Assembly (NCBI GenBank): GCA_022419385.1
Contig: JAJUBI010000006.1
Coordinates: 3,844,001-3,908,000, forward strand
Source of the DNA: Paraconiothyrium sp. Pb-2020
Lineage: Eukaryota; Ascomycota; Dothideomycetes; Pleosporales; Didymosphaeriaceae
Length of the DNA stretch: 64,000 nt
Reading direction: 5' to 3'
Under the pieces are notes generated by a model. The model was not told the DNA's origin and did no database searches. It saw only the letters and a program-made list of their open reading frames with translations. Positions 43,491 through 54,480 of the stretch are shown one piece after another (the first letter of the stretch is position 1; each line of letters begins with the position of its first letter). The translations under genes were made by a program, and so were the position numbers.

Positions 43491-44205
43491 ATGCCCGTTA
43501 CCGAGTTATCGCGCCTAACCCTCAAAGATGGGCTCGGAGAAGATCAGAAAAATGTTGTAACCTGGGCTCTTGCGCGTGCGAAGAAGCTCATGGAGGATTT
43601 TACCGGCCATGATTTCCACCTCTACCAAGAGACCGAGAACCCGAATCACATATACATTGTCGGTCAGTGGGAATCAGTGGAGCAGCACATGAACGTATGG
43701 ATACCCTCGGAGGCGAACCAAGGGCTGTTGAAGGACCTGGTTTCCTTTCTCGAAGTGGATTACTTGTTCCACATCCACGTGTCCTTCGGTTCGATTCCTC
43801 CCAGCGAGCAGGCTCCGATGTTTAGCGTTGGACGACATGTCATGGAGAGCGAAAAGCGATCTGCTTTCGAGAGCACTTTCAACAAACGTAGCAGTGGCCT
43901 GGAGGCATACGCTCTAGGTTCTATTAGCGGTGGGTGGCGCATTGAGAAGGAGCATGGCAGGGAAGAGTTTGTCCTATTCGTTCCGTGGAAGTACGTCTTC
44001 AGGAGCACCCAAACATCCGCTGTTTGACTATCGCAGACTTACACTCGCTTTTAGGGATGTGGACCAGCATATGGCTTTTGCAAAGACTAAGCAGTTCCAA
44101 GAGTATGCCAAGATTAGGGATCACATCTTGGTTGATGCTACCGAAATACGCCATGTAGCACTTATGGAGCTTCCTTCGCCCGCCACTGAGGACGATGCAG
44201 CTTGA
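43491..44205 (+). CDS. ABM-like dimeric alpha/beta barrel protein
   Basis: Two exons (43491-43990 and 44055-44205; 64-nt intron) give 216 residues. It has two ferredoxin-like halves. The first has FTGHDFHLYQETENPNHIYI and VGQWESVEQHMNVW; the second has GWRIEKEHGREEFVLFVPWK, then DVDQHMAFAKTKQFQEYAKI, formed across the splice junction. The alternation of 'VGxW...eqH' and 'WxdvdqHmaF' is typical of antibiotic-biosynthesis-monooxygenase-like proteins and related stress-responsive barrel proteins of filamentous fungi. Cofactor-free oxygenase activity is known for some members, but most fungal ones are untested. It appears cytosolic. Confidence 0.82.
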
Positions 44206-44747
44206 ATTGCGGTCTCTCGAATGTAATTATCATATCGATGTTACCAATAAACGAATGCGAAGCCACGAGTGTCTGTTCTTCGCTGAAACCGAGCGTCGAG
44301 CCCATTATGGCTCTGCTAGGCAAAGCGAGAATTCGCTTTCGGGGCTTACTTAAATCCGAAGGAGGGGCTGCCTTCGACCGCAACATCACTACTCAGCATC
44401 AGTAATGTAACCTTTCGCGGTAGGTGTTTGTTGCGTGCTTATCACACTAAGATACGAAGAGCCGTATGAGTCACACCTGTCGCTGCTCGTTGCTACTTAC
44501 ATCCAGTCTAGCTCTGGTACGGTATACCGTGCGAGAGTTGCGTTCAGCAATATTTCGTCGACTTGATACCTTCGCAACATATCGCTATTTCCTGCCCAAT
44601 AGAACTTAAGTTAAAAAAAAAAAAATCGTCGCATATATTTCAGACGCAATAAAGCCCTCCGTCGGGTTGGCACATGATTCCTTACAACATTACCAAGCCA
44701 TTGTCCCCAACCAAGTCTCCTAATCCAACTATCTTACAACCCCAGAG
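44206..44747. other. Intergenic, promoter of the GNAT gene with a poly(dA) tract
   Basis: 542 bases. A 13-nt A run lies at 44613-44625, about 120 bp upstream of the GNAT start; such tracts exclude nucleosomes in fungal promoters. The rest is non-coding. Confidence 0.5.
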
Positions 44748-45455
44748 ATGCCTCTCATCCTCCTCCCCATAACTACCAACGACACTCTTGCCTGGACCCG
44801 CATCCGTACCCTCGCGTACTACGGCCCGCTCCACGTCCTCGTTCATAGAGGCCCAATCTCCGAGTCTTCAATTCGTAGCGTAGCAGAGGACCGCAAGAAA
44901 GAAATCGGCAAGCCGAACACCTGGCAATGGAAAATCGTAGATACGGATCTTCCACCAAGCGAAGACGACTCGGCAGGTAACCCCGGCAGAACTATTGCCA
45001 TCGCCGTGTGGAGTGTGCACAATTTGCCAGGCCAAAATCAAGAGTCTCGTGACGGGGCGGAGGAAGGTGTAGATTCAGGCTGGGGCATCCAAGAAGACCC
45101 GCCATTCATCCCACCTGAACTCCGCCTCGATGTCCTGATGGCAGCTCTTAACCCGCTTCGCGCTGCGCAAGATGAGATCATGGGAACCTCCCTTCCCTAT
45201 TTGAAGCTTGATAGCTTGGCGACGCATCCGGAACATCATCGAAGAGGGGCGGGCAAGATCTTGCTCGATTGGGGCGTTAAGAAGGCTGATGAGGAGGGGT
45301 GGAGGACGTATCTTGATGCGACGCGGGTGGGTTTGAAGAGTTATGAAAGGGTGGGATTCAGAACGGTGAAGGAAGTGACTTTTGACATGGAAGAATGGGG
45401 AGGGAAGGGGAAAGATTGGTGGGCATGTATGGTTAGGGAGGTTGGAGCGTGTTGA
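44748..45455 (+). CDS. GNAT-family N-acetyltransferase
   Basis: A single exon of 235 residues. The acetyl-CoA binding block is clear: YLKLDSLATHPEHHRRGAGK followed by ILLDWGVKKADEEG, which matches motif A (V/L-x-x-x-x-R/Q-x-x-G-x-G/A) of the GNAT fold. It continues to TYLDATRVGLKSYERVGFRT, the usual motif B. The first part (PITTNDTLAWTRIRTLAYYG) is the variable substrate region. Members of this fungal subgroup are cytosolic acetyltransferases of unknown substrate. The Met at 44748 fits the family start. No intron. Confidence 0.88.
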   Translation: MPLILLPITTNDTLAWTRIRTLAYYGPLHVLVHRGPISESSIRSVAEDRKKEIGKPNTWQWKIVDTDLPPSEDDSAGNPGRTIAIAVWSVHNLPGQNQESRDGAEEGVDSGWGIQEDPPFIPPELRLDVLMAALNPLRAAQDEIMGTSLPYLKLDSLATHPEHHRRGAGKILLDWGVKKADEEGWRTYLDATRVGLKSYERVGFRTVKEVTFDMEEWGGKGKDWWACMVREVGAC

Positions 45456-45796
45456 AAGGCGATTAGCATGCAGTAGGGGCTGATGATCGGGATATGCACC
45501 GTATGTTCAGTTACCTTGAAGGGAATATGATACCTTACGCGCACTCGAAACTCTTTTTAATCTAGAAATGGGTTTGCAGTGAGATTCTGTATGTTTTGCC
45601 GCTAGATAACGTAGTGACAAAAGCACTGAGGTGGTCAACAGCGAACAAGCTTTTAATAGCACGTGATCACAAGAAAAAAGATGGTGAGACAGATTGCCGA
45701 GGAAAGTCTTTTGGCCCCCACACAAGAGCTAGGCATTGAGCTCCTCGTCGGTGGTCTGATCAGGTCTGATGAGCAATCTTACAACAGGTCAACAAT
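45456..45796. other. Convergent 3' intergenic region
   Basis: About 340 bases between the GNAT gene and the converging hydrolase gene; no coding feature seen. Confidence 0.45.
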
Positions 45797-46957
45797 CTAC
45801 AATACAACGACTTCAGGAAACTTCTGGCTCGGACCATCAAAGAGCGTTGTGTTTCTTCCCTTCAGTACGAAGTCCAGAAACTCTGTCACATATGTCACCA
45901 CAATCTCAAAACTCCTCTTTCCATTCAGTGTCCCGATCAAGCCATCCGCTACCTCCTTTGGAAGCGGCAGTGCCCCTGTTCCGTTGAGATACGACACGTC
46001 TGTGAAACCAAAGTGCGTGATATTATTCAGACCGATCTCTGCCTTCCACCCCTTCAAATGCTGCAACGTTTCCGCCCAGGTAGGGTCGTTGGTCGAGTTA
46101 TGACCCATGGATGCAAACAGCACGGCAGGCTGCTGCACATCGGTGATATTACCGAACTGCATACCGTCCAGGTTGAGGCCGCCGACAAAGCGCGGGTCGT
46201 TCATGAGTAGCTTGATAGATGTGCTGCCGCCAAATGAATGCCCGAGTACTGCGACATGCTCGGTGTTGAACCCACACAAAGCACCAGGGACCACTCTCGC
46301 TGCAACCTCCCTGCTCCTGAGTTGCGAGAGTACAAAACGCACGTCGTCAACACGTATATCTTGCAAGGGTTCAAGGCGTCCGGGAATAGTTGGATCCCAG
46401 GAGGGATCATTGAGGCCCGGAACCACCGAGCCGTCCGGGAACTCGACAGCGAGGGACTCAAACGTGTGGTCCATGGTGACGACGGCGAAGCCCGCGCTCG
46501 CTAGCTCTTCTGCGAGAGCATTGTGAAGGAGCCGAGTGCCTGCGAAGCCGTGGAGGAGGAATACGAGCGGGACGCTGCTTGCGTTTCTGTTCTCCTCGCC
46601 GCTCGTTTTGCAGCACACCTGCAGCGCTATCTGATCCAGTGCGCCGCTAGGGATTCCGATTCCACCGCCGATCTGATCAATGAAGGGTTCTACGTTTTGC
46701 GATACGTATGGAACAGTGCATGTCTGCTCGCACGTGGAGCGTTGTACGGGATAGAAGGACGAGAGCATTAGCTTTCGCGTTCCGTTCTTGGGGTCGAGCG
46801 GGTCGACGCGGGATTCATCGGTGACATTGAATGTGTTATAGAGGACAGCGTAGGAACCGCTCGGGCTTGGAAGGACGTGCTCGGTTGAGACGACCGAGGG
46901 CAAGATGGATGCCACGAGAAGGCTGGACTGAAGGAGCATTGGTAAGATGGCTCCCAT
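45797..46957 (-). CDS. Secreted alpha/beta hydrolase (PAF-acetylhydrolase-like)
   Basis: A single exon of 386 residues with a signal peptide (about 1-24, MLLQSSLLVASILPSVVS). The core is an alpha/beta hydrolase: VPLVFLLHGFAGTRLLHNAL (oxyanion strand-turn), FAVVTMDHTFESLAVEFPDG and the nucleophile elbow VAVLGHSFGGSTSIKLL, with Ser as the nucleophile. ITHFGFTD near the end supplies a candidate catalytic His. This arrangement resembles platelet-activating-factor acetylhydrolase-like lipases of fungi. Several N-x-S/T sites and paired cysteines fit secretion. The substrate is probably an ester or phospholipid, but this is inference. Confidence 0.88.
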   Translation of the reverse strand: MGAILPMLLQSSLLVASILPSVVSTEHVLPSPSGSYAVLYNTFNVTDESRVDPLDPKNGTRKLMLSSFYPVQRSTCEQTCTVPYVSQNVEPFIDQIGGGIGIPSGALDQIALQVCCKTSGEENRNASSVPLVFLLHGFAGTRLLHNALAEELASAGFAVVTMDHTFESLAVEFPDGSVVPGLNDPSWDPTIPGRLEPLQDIRVDDVRFVLSQLRSREVAARVVPGALCGFNTEHVAVLGHSFGGSTSIKLLMNDPRFVGGLNLDGMQFGNITDVQQPAVLFASMGHNSTNDPTWAETLQHLKGWKAEIGLNNITHFGFTDVSYLNGTGALPLPKEVADGLIGTLNGKRSFEIVVTYVTEFLDFVLKGRNTTLFDGPSQKFPEVVVL

Positions 46958-47697
46958 GATGAAGCGAAAGACAAGTTGATGCAGGAGTATACCAGTTTTC
47001 CATCCGTATTTTATATAATGCGATAGACCTACCCTTCATTGACAATAATCCTGTGTAGCAATTACTTCGTATTGTAACTCGGGTCTATGTCACTCCACTC
47101 TCGCTTAGTGCGTAAATTACCTAGTTGGGGAAACAGTTTGCAATGCACAGCCTCAGTGGGCATCAAATTTCTATTACTCATAATGAGCCTTGGGTAATTT
47201 CGTCCATCGATGGTTTCGCAGCTCTCTTCCTTCATGGAAGGAATATTGGCCAATAGCGCGAATGTTCACCGATTGGGCGCTTTCGCAACAACCAATAATC
47301 ACACCAAATAGGCGAGAGACATCACGTGACAAACTCCAACATCGTATGTAGATTTAGACATGAACACTGGCCTTACACGGCCAGATCTCCGGACTAGCGA
47401 GATAACGTTTATACCTATATCGTGCCCACTTATGAATACTGGCACTGAGTGCATCCAATTCAGGGCTAGACCTAAGCGATACCTGGAGTTACAAGTAAAG
47501 GCTAAGTTCATTACGATAGGTATCCTAGATGGGGCGCACGAGGGACGCCGTCTGGATATATTGAGGAATAGATGATACTTAACCCTGAATACCTACTGAG
47601 GCTGATAACGTCGAGCTTAAGACGTGCACGAAGGCAGTATCAAGTGGACTACGCTGTTCTTGTTGCTGACTCGACTTTCCAGCAATGGAATTAACAA
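46958..47697. other. Intergenic, no gene seen
   Basis: About 740 bases between the start of the secreted hydrolase and the 3' end of the HET gene. No motif-bearing frame. The left side is the hydrolase promoter. Confidence 0.4.
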
Positions 47698-50354
47698 TCA
47701 CATTAACGCTATGTCATCCCATGCAAAGTCGTCCTCCTGTAGAGCCTGACCAAGCATCAGTTCAGCGACATACGCGTCGCCTACCAACTCATAGGCTGTT
47801 CTGTCCTCGACCACACCATCAGGCATCTCTCTCAGCACATACGGTACCGCTGCACCTTTGATTATCGCAAGACAGTCACCTACCTCCGCTTGCTTAGATA
47901 TGAGGCCGATCCTGTCGCCGGTTGGGCAACTCAAGACGCAGAAGCACCTGTGCGTGGTATTTGATTGTATCTTCAGAATGAAGTCCCTTTCCGTTTCGTC
48001 GAGATCTCCCAGTCGGAGGCGGTACCGACTGTCCTCCGCACACTTTTTCCGTTCTCCACCAAGATCGTACTGAGCCATGCGAGCCATGAATATCCGGTAA
48101 TTCTCCAAATCTTTAGTCTCGCTGTCGCTACGAGTTGCTTTGTCCATAGACTTAACTTTCCGCGTCTGCATGGTCAAGCACTCGTGGATATCCCACATAA
48201 AGTCGATTCGGCCACGGTCGCAATACTCACTGAGTTCTTCCCAGGCTGTGAAGAGACTGTCAAAAATATCCTGCAAAGAGTCTGGTCCACCTAGAACTGT
48301 ACCATACTGGCTATTTGGGGCAAACGCTGAGGTCATGAAAGTGACGATGGAATCGATATACCCAGCAGTATTGAGTTGGTCAGGGTTGTGAGGAGACACA
48401 TGACTGCTCACGAGGCTGCTATCGCCTCCAGCCCTGAACGCATAGTTTTGCGAGATGGTGTTTCGGGAAATCGGGCTTGACCAATTCTAGCAGTGCATTT
48501 AGTGTCATGTACTTGCTCACTAAATGTACTGAGTGAACTCACGGGCACCCAACTGGGCAGCTGCGCGTTTGTCGATGTCTCGCACGCCATGCGCAGTATC
48601 TGAATGAACTTTCCCTTCTCTATCAAGCGTCTGGCGAAGCGCCTGTAGATCACGACATACGGGTCATGATCCTGGTAGCTGACAAGATCCATGTAATCTT
48701 CTGCGTCGGACACAAGACCCATCAAACCATAAATCTTGTCTCGCGGATCGGTCGCTTCCAGAGTCATACTTGTAGGGAGGACGTTGACAAGTTGCCGATC
48801 TAGGGACCTCGTCTTGTAGATGTCATTGCGCGTGAAAACACGTTCCATCGCCATCTGCTTGTATCCAATCCAGCCCCGGTAGGCCTTTCGAAGTAGCTCA
48901 AAGTCATCACAATCCATGTACTTGGCATTCAGCCGCCTACTTCTTCTGTCTATGGCATCCATAGCAAGAAGAATGGCGTTAGAGCTGCCTTGCCCTCCGC
49001 CAAGATCGAAGTCAAGTGAAGTGGCAAGGGCATATTCTTGGAGAATCCAGATCCTTCTAAAGTAAGGTGACGCAAAAAAGCGTCTCCAAGCTCCCCAGAT
49101 CAAGTCATCTTCAGCTGGCAGATCATAGTCTTCAAGGCAGGCCCCTCTGTTCTTAAGAGGCATTATGTGGTATTTCATATCAGGGCCGATCGAAAACGAA
49201 TTTATGGCGTCTTTTATATCCGGCTCTTCCTGTGGTATCGACCCTGACTCAATTGCCTCTCGACATTTCTCGTCGGCTTTGAGAATCAGGCCAAGAAGCT
49301 TGCTCAGGTTCTTCTTGTCGTCCTCAGCCTGAGGCACATACGCAAGTACTCTGTGTGCCTGCCGGTAGATGCGTCTCATAAGACCAATCTGCCATCTTTT
49401 CTCCTCTGGATCGTCCTGGTTTATGCAAATGGCGTCTATCCAGAACATTAAAGCTCCGTCTGGTCGCCGCAGGGTCTTGAGCGCATCGAAGAGGTTTCTA
49501 GTAACCCAGAACCTTGTTGTGCCATCAATAAGGATGCTTTTCGGAGCTGTTGGGTCTCCCCAAACGTACGACAAGGCAGTAAATCGCTGGAATGGGTGGT
49601 GTGGCGCATGCAGAGAGCCATTTGAGAACGTGAGCCTTGCAATTTGCAGGAAGTCCCAGTCGTCGTCAGTGAGCAAGTCTGGTTGCTTTTCGTTGGGCAT
49701 CAAGCTGGCAGCTACGAGGCCTGCACGCCAGGCTTCGAACTCTTTCCGCTCACGATTCTTTTCATGTTCACCTTGAGGTCGTTTTCTTATATATGCAAAG
49801 TAGTGCAGACCCCATTTGATCAGGACCTTTCGCCGCCTTTGGGATGGAGTCTCGCCGTCGTCTAACTTGTTGAAATCTTCTAAATAATTTTCAACCCTGT
49901 TCTTCAAGTCTGCCGAGTCAGTGGCCTCCGACAATATCTGCGAGATGTTTCCGGCATTCCTTGCAGCTTCTTTTTCTTTGCGAGACGGCTGATTCTGCTT
50001 CATATGTGCAGCTTGGGATATCGACTCGGAAAGTGCGGGTTCTTGTCTTCTTTCGACATAGCAATCCACGTAGAGTTGAAACTGCCTCTCAGCATCCTCA
50101 CTACCCAAGCCAGTTGCTGTTCCAAAAGCTAGACTCTTGAACGGTCTTGGGCTCGAAGCATCGATAGTACGATCTTTGTCTAAGTCGCATGGGAAAAAGT
50201 AGCAAAGGATCTCATCTTCATCGCGACCTGGCGCAAGTAGCAGAGTTCGGATTGAGTTTTGAGTCGGGAGAGGGTCGTACAGATGGCCTTCGGGACCAAG
50301 TTTGTGAAACGATGCCGCATCTGGGGATGGCTCGGTTGACTCCATAAATGACAA
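47698..50354 (-). CDS. HET-domain (heterokaryon incompatibility) protein
   Basis: Two exons (50354-48543 and 48486-47698; 56-nt intron) give 866 residues. The HET domain occupies roughly residues 255-440: FTALSYVWGDPTAPKSILID, NLFDALKTLRRPDGALMFWI then DAICINQDDPEEKRWQI and RRIYRQAHRVLAYVP. Downstream are the usual family blocks RRIWILQEYALA, ATDPRDKIYGLMGL and LPSWVPNWS, the last formed across the intron. The N-terminal 240 residues are an extra charged region. HET proteins mediate allorecognition and regulated cell death on fusion of unlike strains; most family members have unknown partners. No NACHT or WD repeats are attached. Confidence 0.92.
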
Positions 50355-51130
50355 ATATTCCGCTGCAGCGTGAGCGCAGCGTGAGCGCAGGTAGTGCCGT
50401 CGACGCGGCTCTATTATCAGGTATCTGCTTGAGCAAGCTCAGCGTTGTGATCGTGGCGGGGCACGTCGTTGCCTAGTCTATATATCAGGGGGTGATGAAT
50501 TAGGAACCTGGTCCATGGAAGGGTGGGGGCGTTCTTTTTGCAAACCATAATAAGCATCCGCCAAGTCTAGACCTTGATCCTGGCTCGCTGGTCTGTAGCG
50601 GACCCAATCACAGCAAGAGGACCATCGCAACGACACTTTCCCGCCACGGTCGTGAGAAGTCGCCCCGTGCCCATGTTGTGGTATATCGTTCGCTGTACGC
50701 CCCGAAACACATGGCCCCATCGGCTGACTGCAGTTGGTTCTGTAACAAATAGCAGCGTAGATATATCATACCTGAATCATTATCAAACAAAGCCTTTGCG
50801 CCTGATAAGTCAAGCATACACGAAGGACTAATAAGTTCCAGTCGCATGAAAACCTGCAAGTCAACCTTCGAGGTCGGTTCGATGACTTCATTGACAAAAA
50901 CATGGACACCGCCACAAAGGCTCCTTCTGTTGTTGGTCTCGATCGTGCGACAATGGTAGACTGATGTAGTTCTGAGCCTTGATTGTGATAACTTCAAAGG
51001 GTATATACGCATGCGCGCCGTTTGATCCTCCAAATCATATCTGGATCTTGTCTGGCTGGTGGTCCATGCCAAATAGAAGCATAAACTTTATCTTGCCTCC
51101 TCCGACCTCGTTAAGCCCACCCACATCTGT
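50355..51130. other. Intergenic, no gene seen
   Basis: About 776 bases between the HET gene start and the 3' end of the TilS-like gene. The minus-strand frames here (for example 50608-51072) have no family features. Confidence 0.4.
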
Positions 51131-53144
51131 TCATATAATACCACCCCATGCCGAGCCTGGTCCGCTCCTTCTCGAGCCCCCCTTCTGATCTATCAGGTTC
51201 TTCTTCCGCCTTGAAGTCTGCGGTGCGTCCATTCCCAAGGGATTCAAAGGGTCGAATTCAACGCTGTGATACACAGGCTTGCGTACAATGTCTGAAAGTG
51301 TCCGCGCTCCAGGGTCGACCTTTTTGTAGCGCACTTCCCAAGTGCACTCCCACGGGCTCTGATCGTCCCGGCTCAGCGTAGGGCTAGACTGAAGTGTGGG
51401 AAGGGCGATGAGTGTCGGTTCCTGCTCTTTGTTCACAGGCGCGAGGAATAGCGCTGGGAGGTGGCGGCGTAGGGCATGCGGTGTGATTGTATCGAGAATA
51501 GCACGCATTTGTTTGCGACGATTGAACATCTTCGCTGCTGGATCTAAGGGGTTGAGATGTTCGAGCTGCGTATCGGTGAGCATCCGCATGATGATGGGTC
51601 GGTCTGTTAGGTTATGTACGCGGACCCAGAAGCGGCCGTCGAAGAGCTGCCAGCCTGACGTTTGCATTGGCGGGAAATGTAGGGAAGAACTCTCGAAAGC
51701 TTCACTTTTAGGCGGCTGCCGCGAGATACACCACTCGTCAGTTTGACCAAAAACCCCGTCTTTTACAGTACAATCGACAGCACTTGTGTTGATGGTCCAC
51801 AAGCACCAGTTGCTATTGAAAACTCTTGCTGGGCGAACGCCCTCTTGAAGCCCTCCTGAGGCGAGACTGGGATAGATAGCGAGGACGGCATTAGCGAGGC
51901 TCTCATGCACCATATGTTCTCGGGGAGAAACCAGCTCTACAACGCGTTGCAAAAGATAGTGGGCCGTGTTTCGGGCTTGCAACTTTTCTGATGACGGAGG
52001 AGTAGGGGTCGGATTTGTGAGCAAGGCCTCGACAGGTGGAAGACGCACGACGAGGGAGGCGGTCTGGATGTCAAGTTTTATAGAACAAGAGTCGAAAAGT
52101 TTGTCTGCTGCAGCTTTATATTTATCTACTCGAGAACGAGTTTTTTGAGCAACAGCTAGCATAGACTCTTTCGACAAGATCACAGGAAGCTTATGGTTGC
52201 TAAAAATGTGGCGAATGGCGTTCCGTGCAGTTAGTGTCCTGTCCTGGTTCGTCTTGTCTTCTGCCCAACGTGTGTTGTGCGTCTCACACGTCGCGATCAG
52301 TCTGCTCTTCTGGAATTCCAGTAATGGTCGCAGAAGTTGGATGCCGCCATGTTCGAATAATGAGGATAAAGAATCCTTTTCTGACGCGGGGTTGCCACTG
52401 TGAGACACACTGTGCATACCACGGCACTCCGGTATCCATTCGATGGGACTCATTCCCTGGAGCCCAGACCTTATGCGGTCAGTCATGAGGCGCATCATGA
52501 TCGTCTCTGCTTGGTCGTCCGCATGGTGGCCCAATAACAGCGACTTGATGTCCATCTCCCTGCATGCTGTTCCCAGCGCTTGATACCGCAACGTCCGTGC
52601 TACAGATTCGAATCGGCTTTTGTGGCTGAGGTCGAAGCGTTCTGACCATATGAGCGGAATAATGGTAGACTGAAAGCCCACTGCCCTAAATTAGTAATCG
52701 GAGACGAAGGCAACGCGAATGAGATGTCTTACATGAAGAGAGCTGCTCTGCCACCCAATGTGCTTCCTCGGTACTTCCAGGCCTCGCCTTGTGGTCAATG
52801 ATGAATCCATGTAACTTCGGCAGTTGGGAGCCTTCGCATTTCGCGTACAAAGTAGCAAGCGCCATGGAGTCGACGCCACCACTGACGGCGATTCCTACGG
52901 TATGCGGTTGATCGTCTCCCAAAGGTAATACTTTAGAGAGGGCTGCGAGAAACTCATCGGTGCGAATGGCACCCTCGGCTTTGACTGGTCCATCCTGCGT
53001 ATGTGTAGACCGCCAAAGGAGATCATGCGATGCCCCAATGGCGTCTCGAGCGTGTCTGCTGGGCTCACTACCTCTTAACGCAAATGCATGTTGGGCGAAT
53101 GCAGAGGAGCATCTCCTCAGGTGGGCGACATTGCGCTTCCACAT
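51131..53144 (-). CDS. tRNA(Ile)-lysidine synthase-like protein (TilS), probably mitochondrial
   Basis: Two exons (53144-52733 and 52680-51131; 52-nt intron) give 653 residues. The PP-loop ATPase motif is SGGVDS (residues 88-93) in TVGIAVSGGVDSMALATLYA. It is followed by FIIDHKARPGST, LLLGHHADDQAETIMMRL and LLEFQKSRLIATCETH, all TilS blocks. The enzyme modifies C34 of the CAU-anticodon tRNA-Ile to lysidine so that it reads AUA. In fungi this would act in mitochondria. The start MWKRNVAHLRRCSSAFAQHA was chosen because it looks like a mitochondrial presequence; the frame is open to an ATG at 53321. The C-terminal half is longer than bacterial TilS. Confidence 0.88.
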
Positions 53145-53445
53145 AAACAACACTATCGCACCAGAAACGAAAGATGCGATCTCGAACGTGACGCGAAAAG
53201 GACGGAAAAAGCGGCCCAAGGGAAGACGGTGTACATGGATACCTGCGAAGTCGCGTCGCGATGCAATTCCGAGGTCTGAGGAGCTTCGGAAAGCGCACGG
53301 ACCCCCTGCCTCGACATCCATCTAGAATTTTCCAAAGCTTCAAAAACATCTCTCCCATTCATCCCGAGTCGCACATCCCTTCCATTCAATCCTCCAGCTT
53401 TGCTTTCTAGATACCCCTTTCTATCTCTCGTACACTTCCTTCACA
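53145..53445. promoter_or_regulatory. Divergent promoter, TilS-like gene and Hsp10
   Basis: About 300 bases between two divergent genes whose products should both work in mitochondria. If the longer TilS reading (ATG at 53321) is used, the gap is 124 bp. Shared regulation is possible. Confidence 0.4.
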
Positions 53446-54072
53446 ATGGTAAGCTTTCATATGCACCTCCCACTGCTGCTGCAACACTCATGCGTCACCC
53501 CCGATGCGCTCCGCATGAGCATCCGCATGAGCACCAGCTAATGCACACTCCAGTCTGCCATCAAGTCCATCCGCAGCATCGCGCCTCTCCTCGACCGCAT
53601 CCTCGTCCAGCGCATCAAGCCCGAGACCAAGACCGCAACCGGCATCTTCCTGCCCGACAGCGCCGTCAAGGAGCTCAACGAGGCAAAGGTCCTCGCCGTC
53701 GGACCCGGCGCATACGACAAGGATGGAAAGCGCGTTGCCCCCAGCGTGCAGCCTGGCGACAAGGTTTTGATCCCCCAGGTACGTTCGTTGTACGCAGCAA
53801 GACGAGCTCCGAGAAGAAAAAAGCAGAGCGGTCCGCAATGATGATACCCACCAACACCATCGACTAGACTCCGGTCTGTGCTGTCGAACCGTTAACCATC
53901 TTTCGGGACTGATGCGATGTGACCGCTCTGCTTTATCCCGATTTATATGCACCAGCGGCTTTGAACGCAAGCTAACCCGCACAAACAGTTCGGCGGCTCC
54001 CCCCTCAAGGTCGGCGAGGAGGAATTCTCCCTCTTCCGCGACCACGAGCTCCTCGCCAAGATCAACGAGTAG
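53446..54072 (+). CDS. HSP10: Mitochondrial 10-kDa chaperonin (Hsp10/GroES)
   Basis: Three exons (53446-53448, 53554-53778, 53989-54072) give 103 residues. The first coding exon is the ATG alone; introns are 105 and 210 nt, longer than elsewhere in the window. The GroES fold is complete: IRSIAPLLDRILVQRIKPET, the mobile loop KTATGIFLP that binds Hsp60, NEAKVLAVGPGAYDKDGKR and KVLIPQFGGSPLKVG, the last joined over the second intron, then FSLFRDHELLAKINE. It caps the Hsp60 chamber in the mitochondrial matrix. The N-terminus serves as an uncleaved targeting signal in this family. Confidence 0.96.
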
Positions 54073-54480
54073 ACAGCCTCTGTCTTACACACCTCTGAGC
54101 GATCACCTCCTGTACTCCTATCCGTACTGTACTGTAACACCACCGCGCCCGCAAACACCCACCCTCCATGACCGCCTAGCATACCCGCCGGCGTTCAATT
54201 TGGTAGCAGGAAAAGAAACTCGTTTGGTTTGGCATACGGGCATTGTATTTGAAAGCGATATATTTCTCTTCTCGATGTGTAGTTACGACAACAAGAGGTA
54301 TGCATAGGTAATAATACGAACAGCCATCTCTGCTCGAATCCTTGTGCAACTGACACGGATATGGATTTCGAAAGAGGTAGTACCGGTACATACATGATAT
54401 TCGTGTGAAAATCGTCACTCTAGTCTACGTCATCGTCAGGCTTCCTAAACCCCAAACAAGAAGCTTAACTTCATGCTCCA
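54073..54480. other. Convergent 3' intergenic region
   Basis: About 400 bases between converging Hsp10 and Het-C genes; 3' untranslated sequence only. Confidence 0.5.

Noticed and set aside
43789..43799. Perfect B-box-like GGTTCGATTCC
   Set aside because: It lies inside the ABM-like coding exon and no cloverleaf stems form around it.
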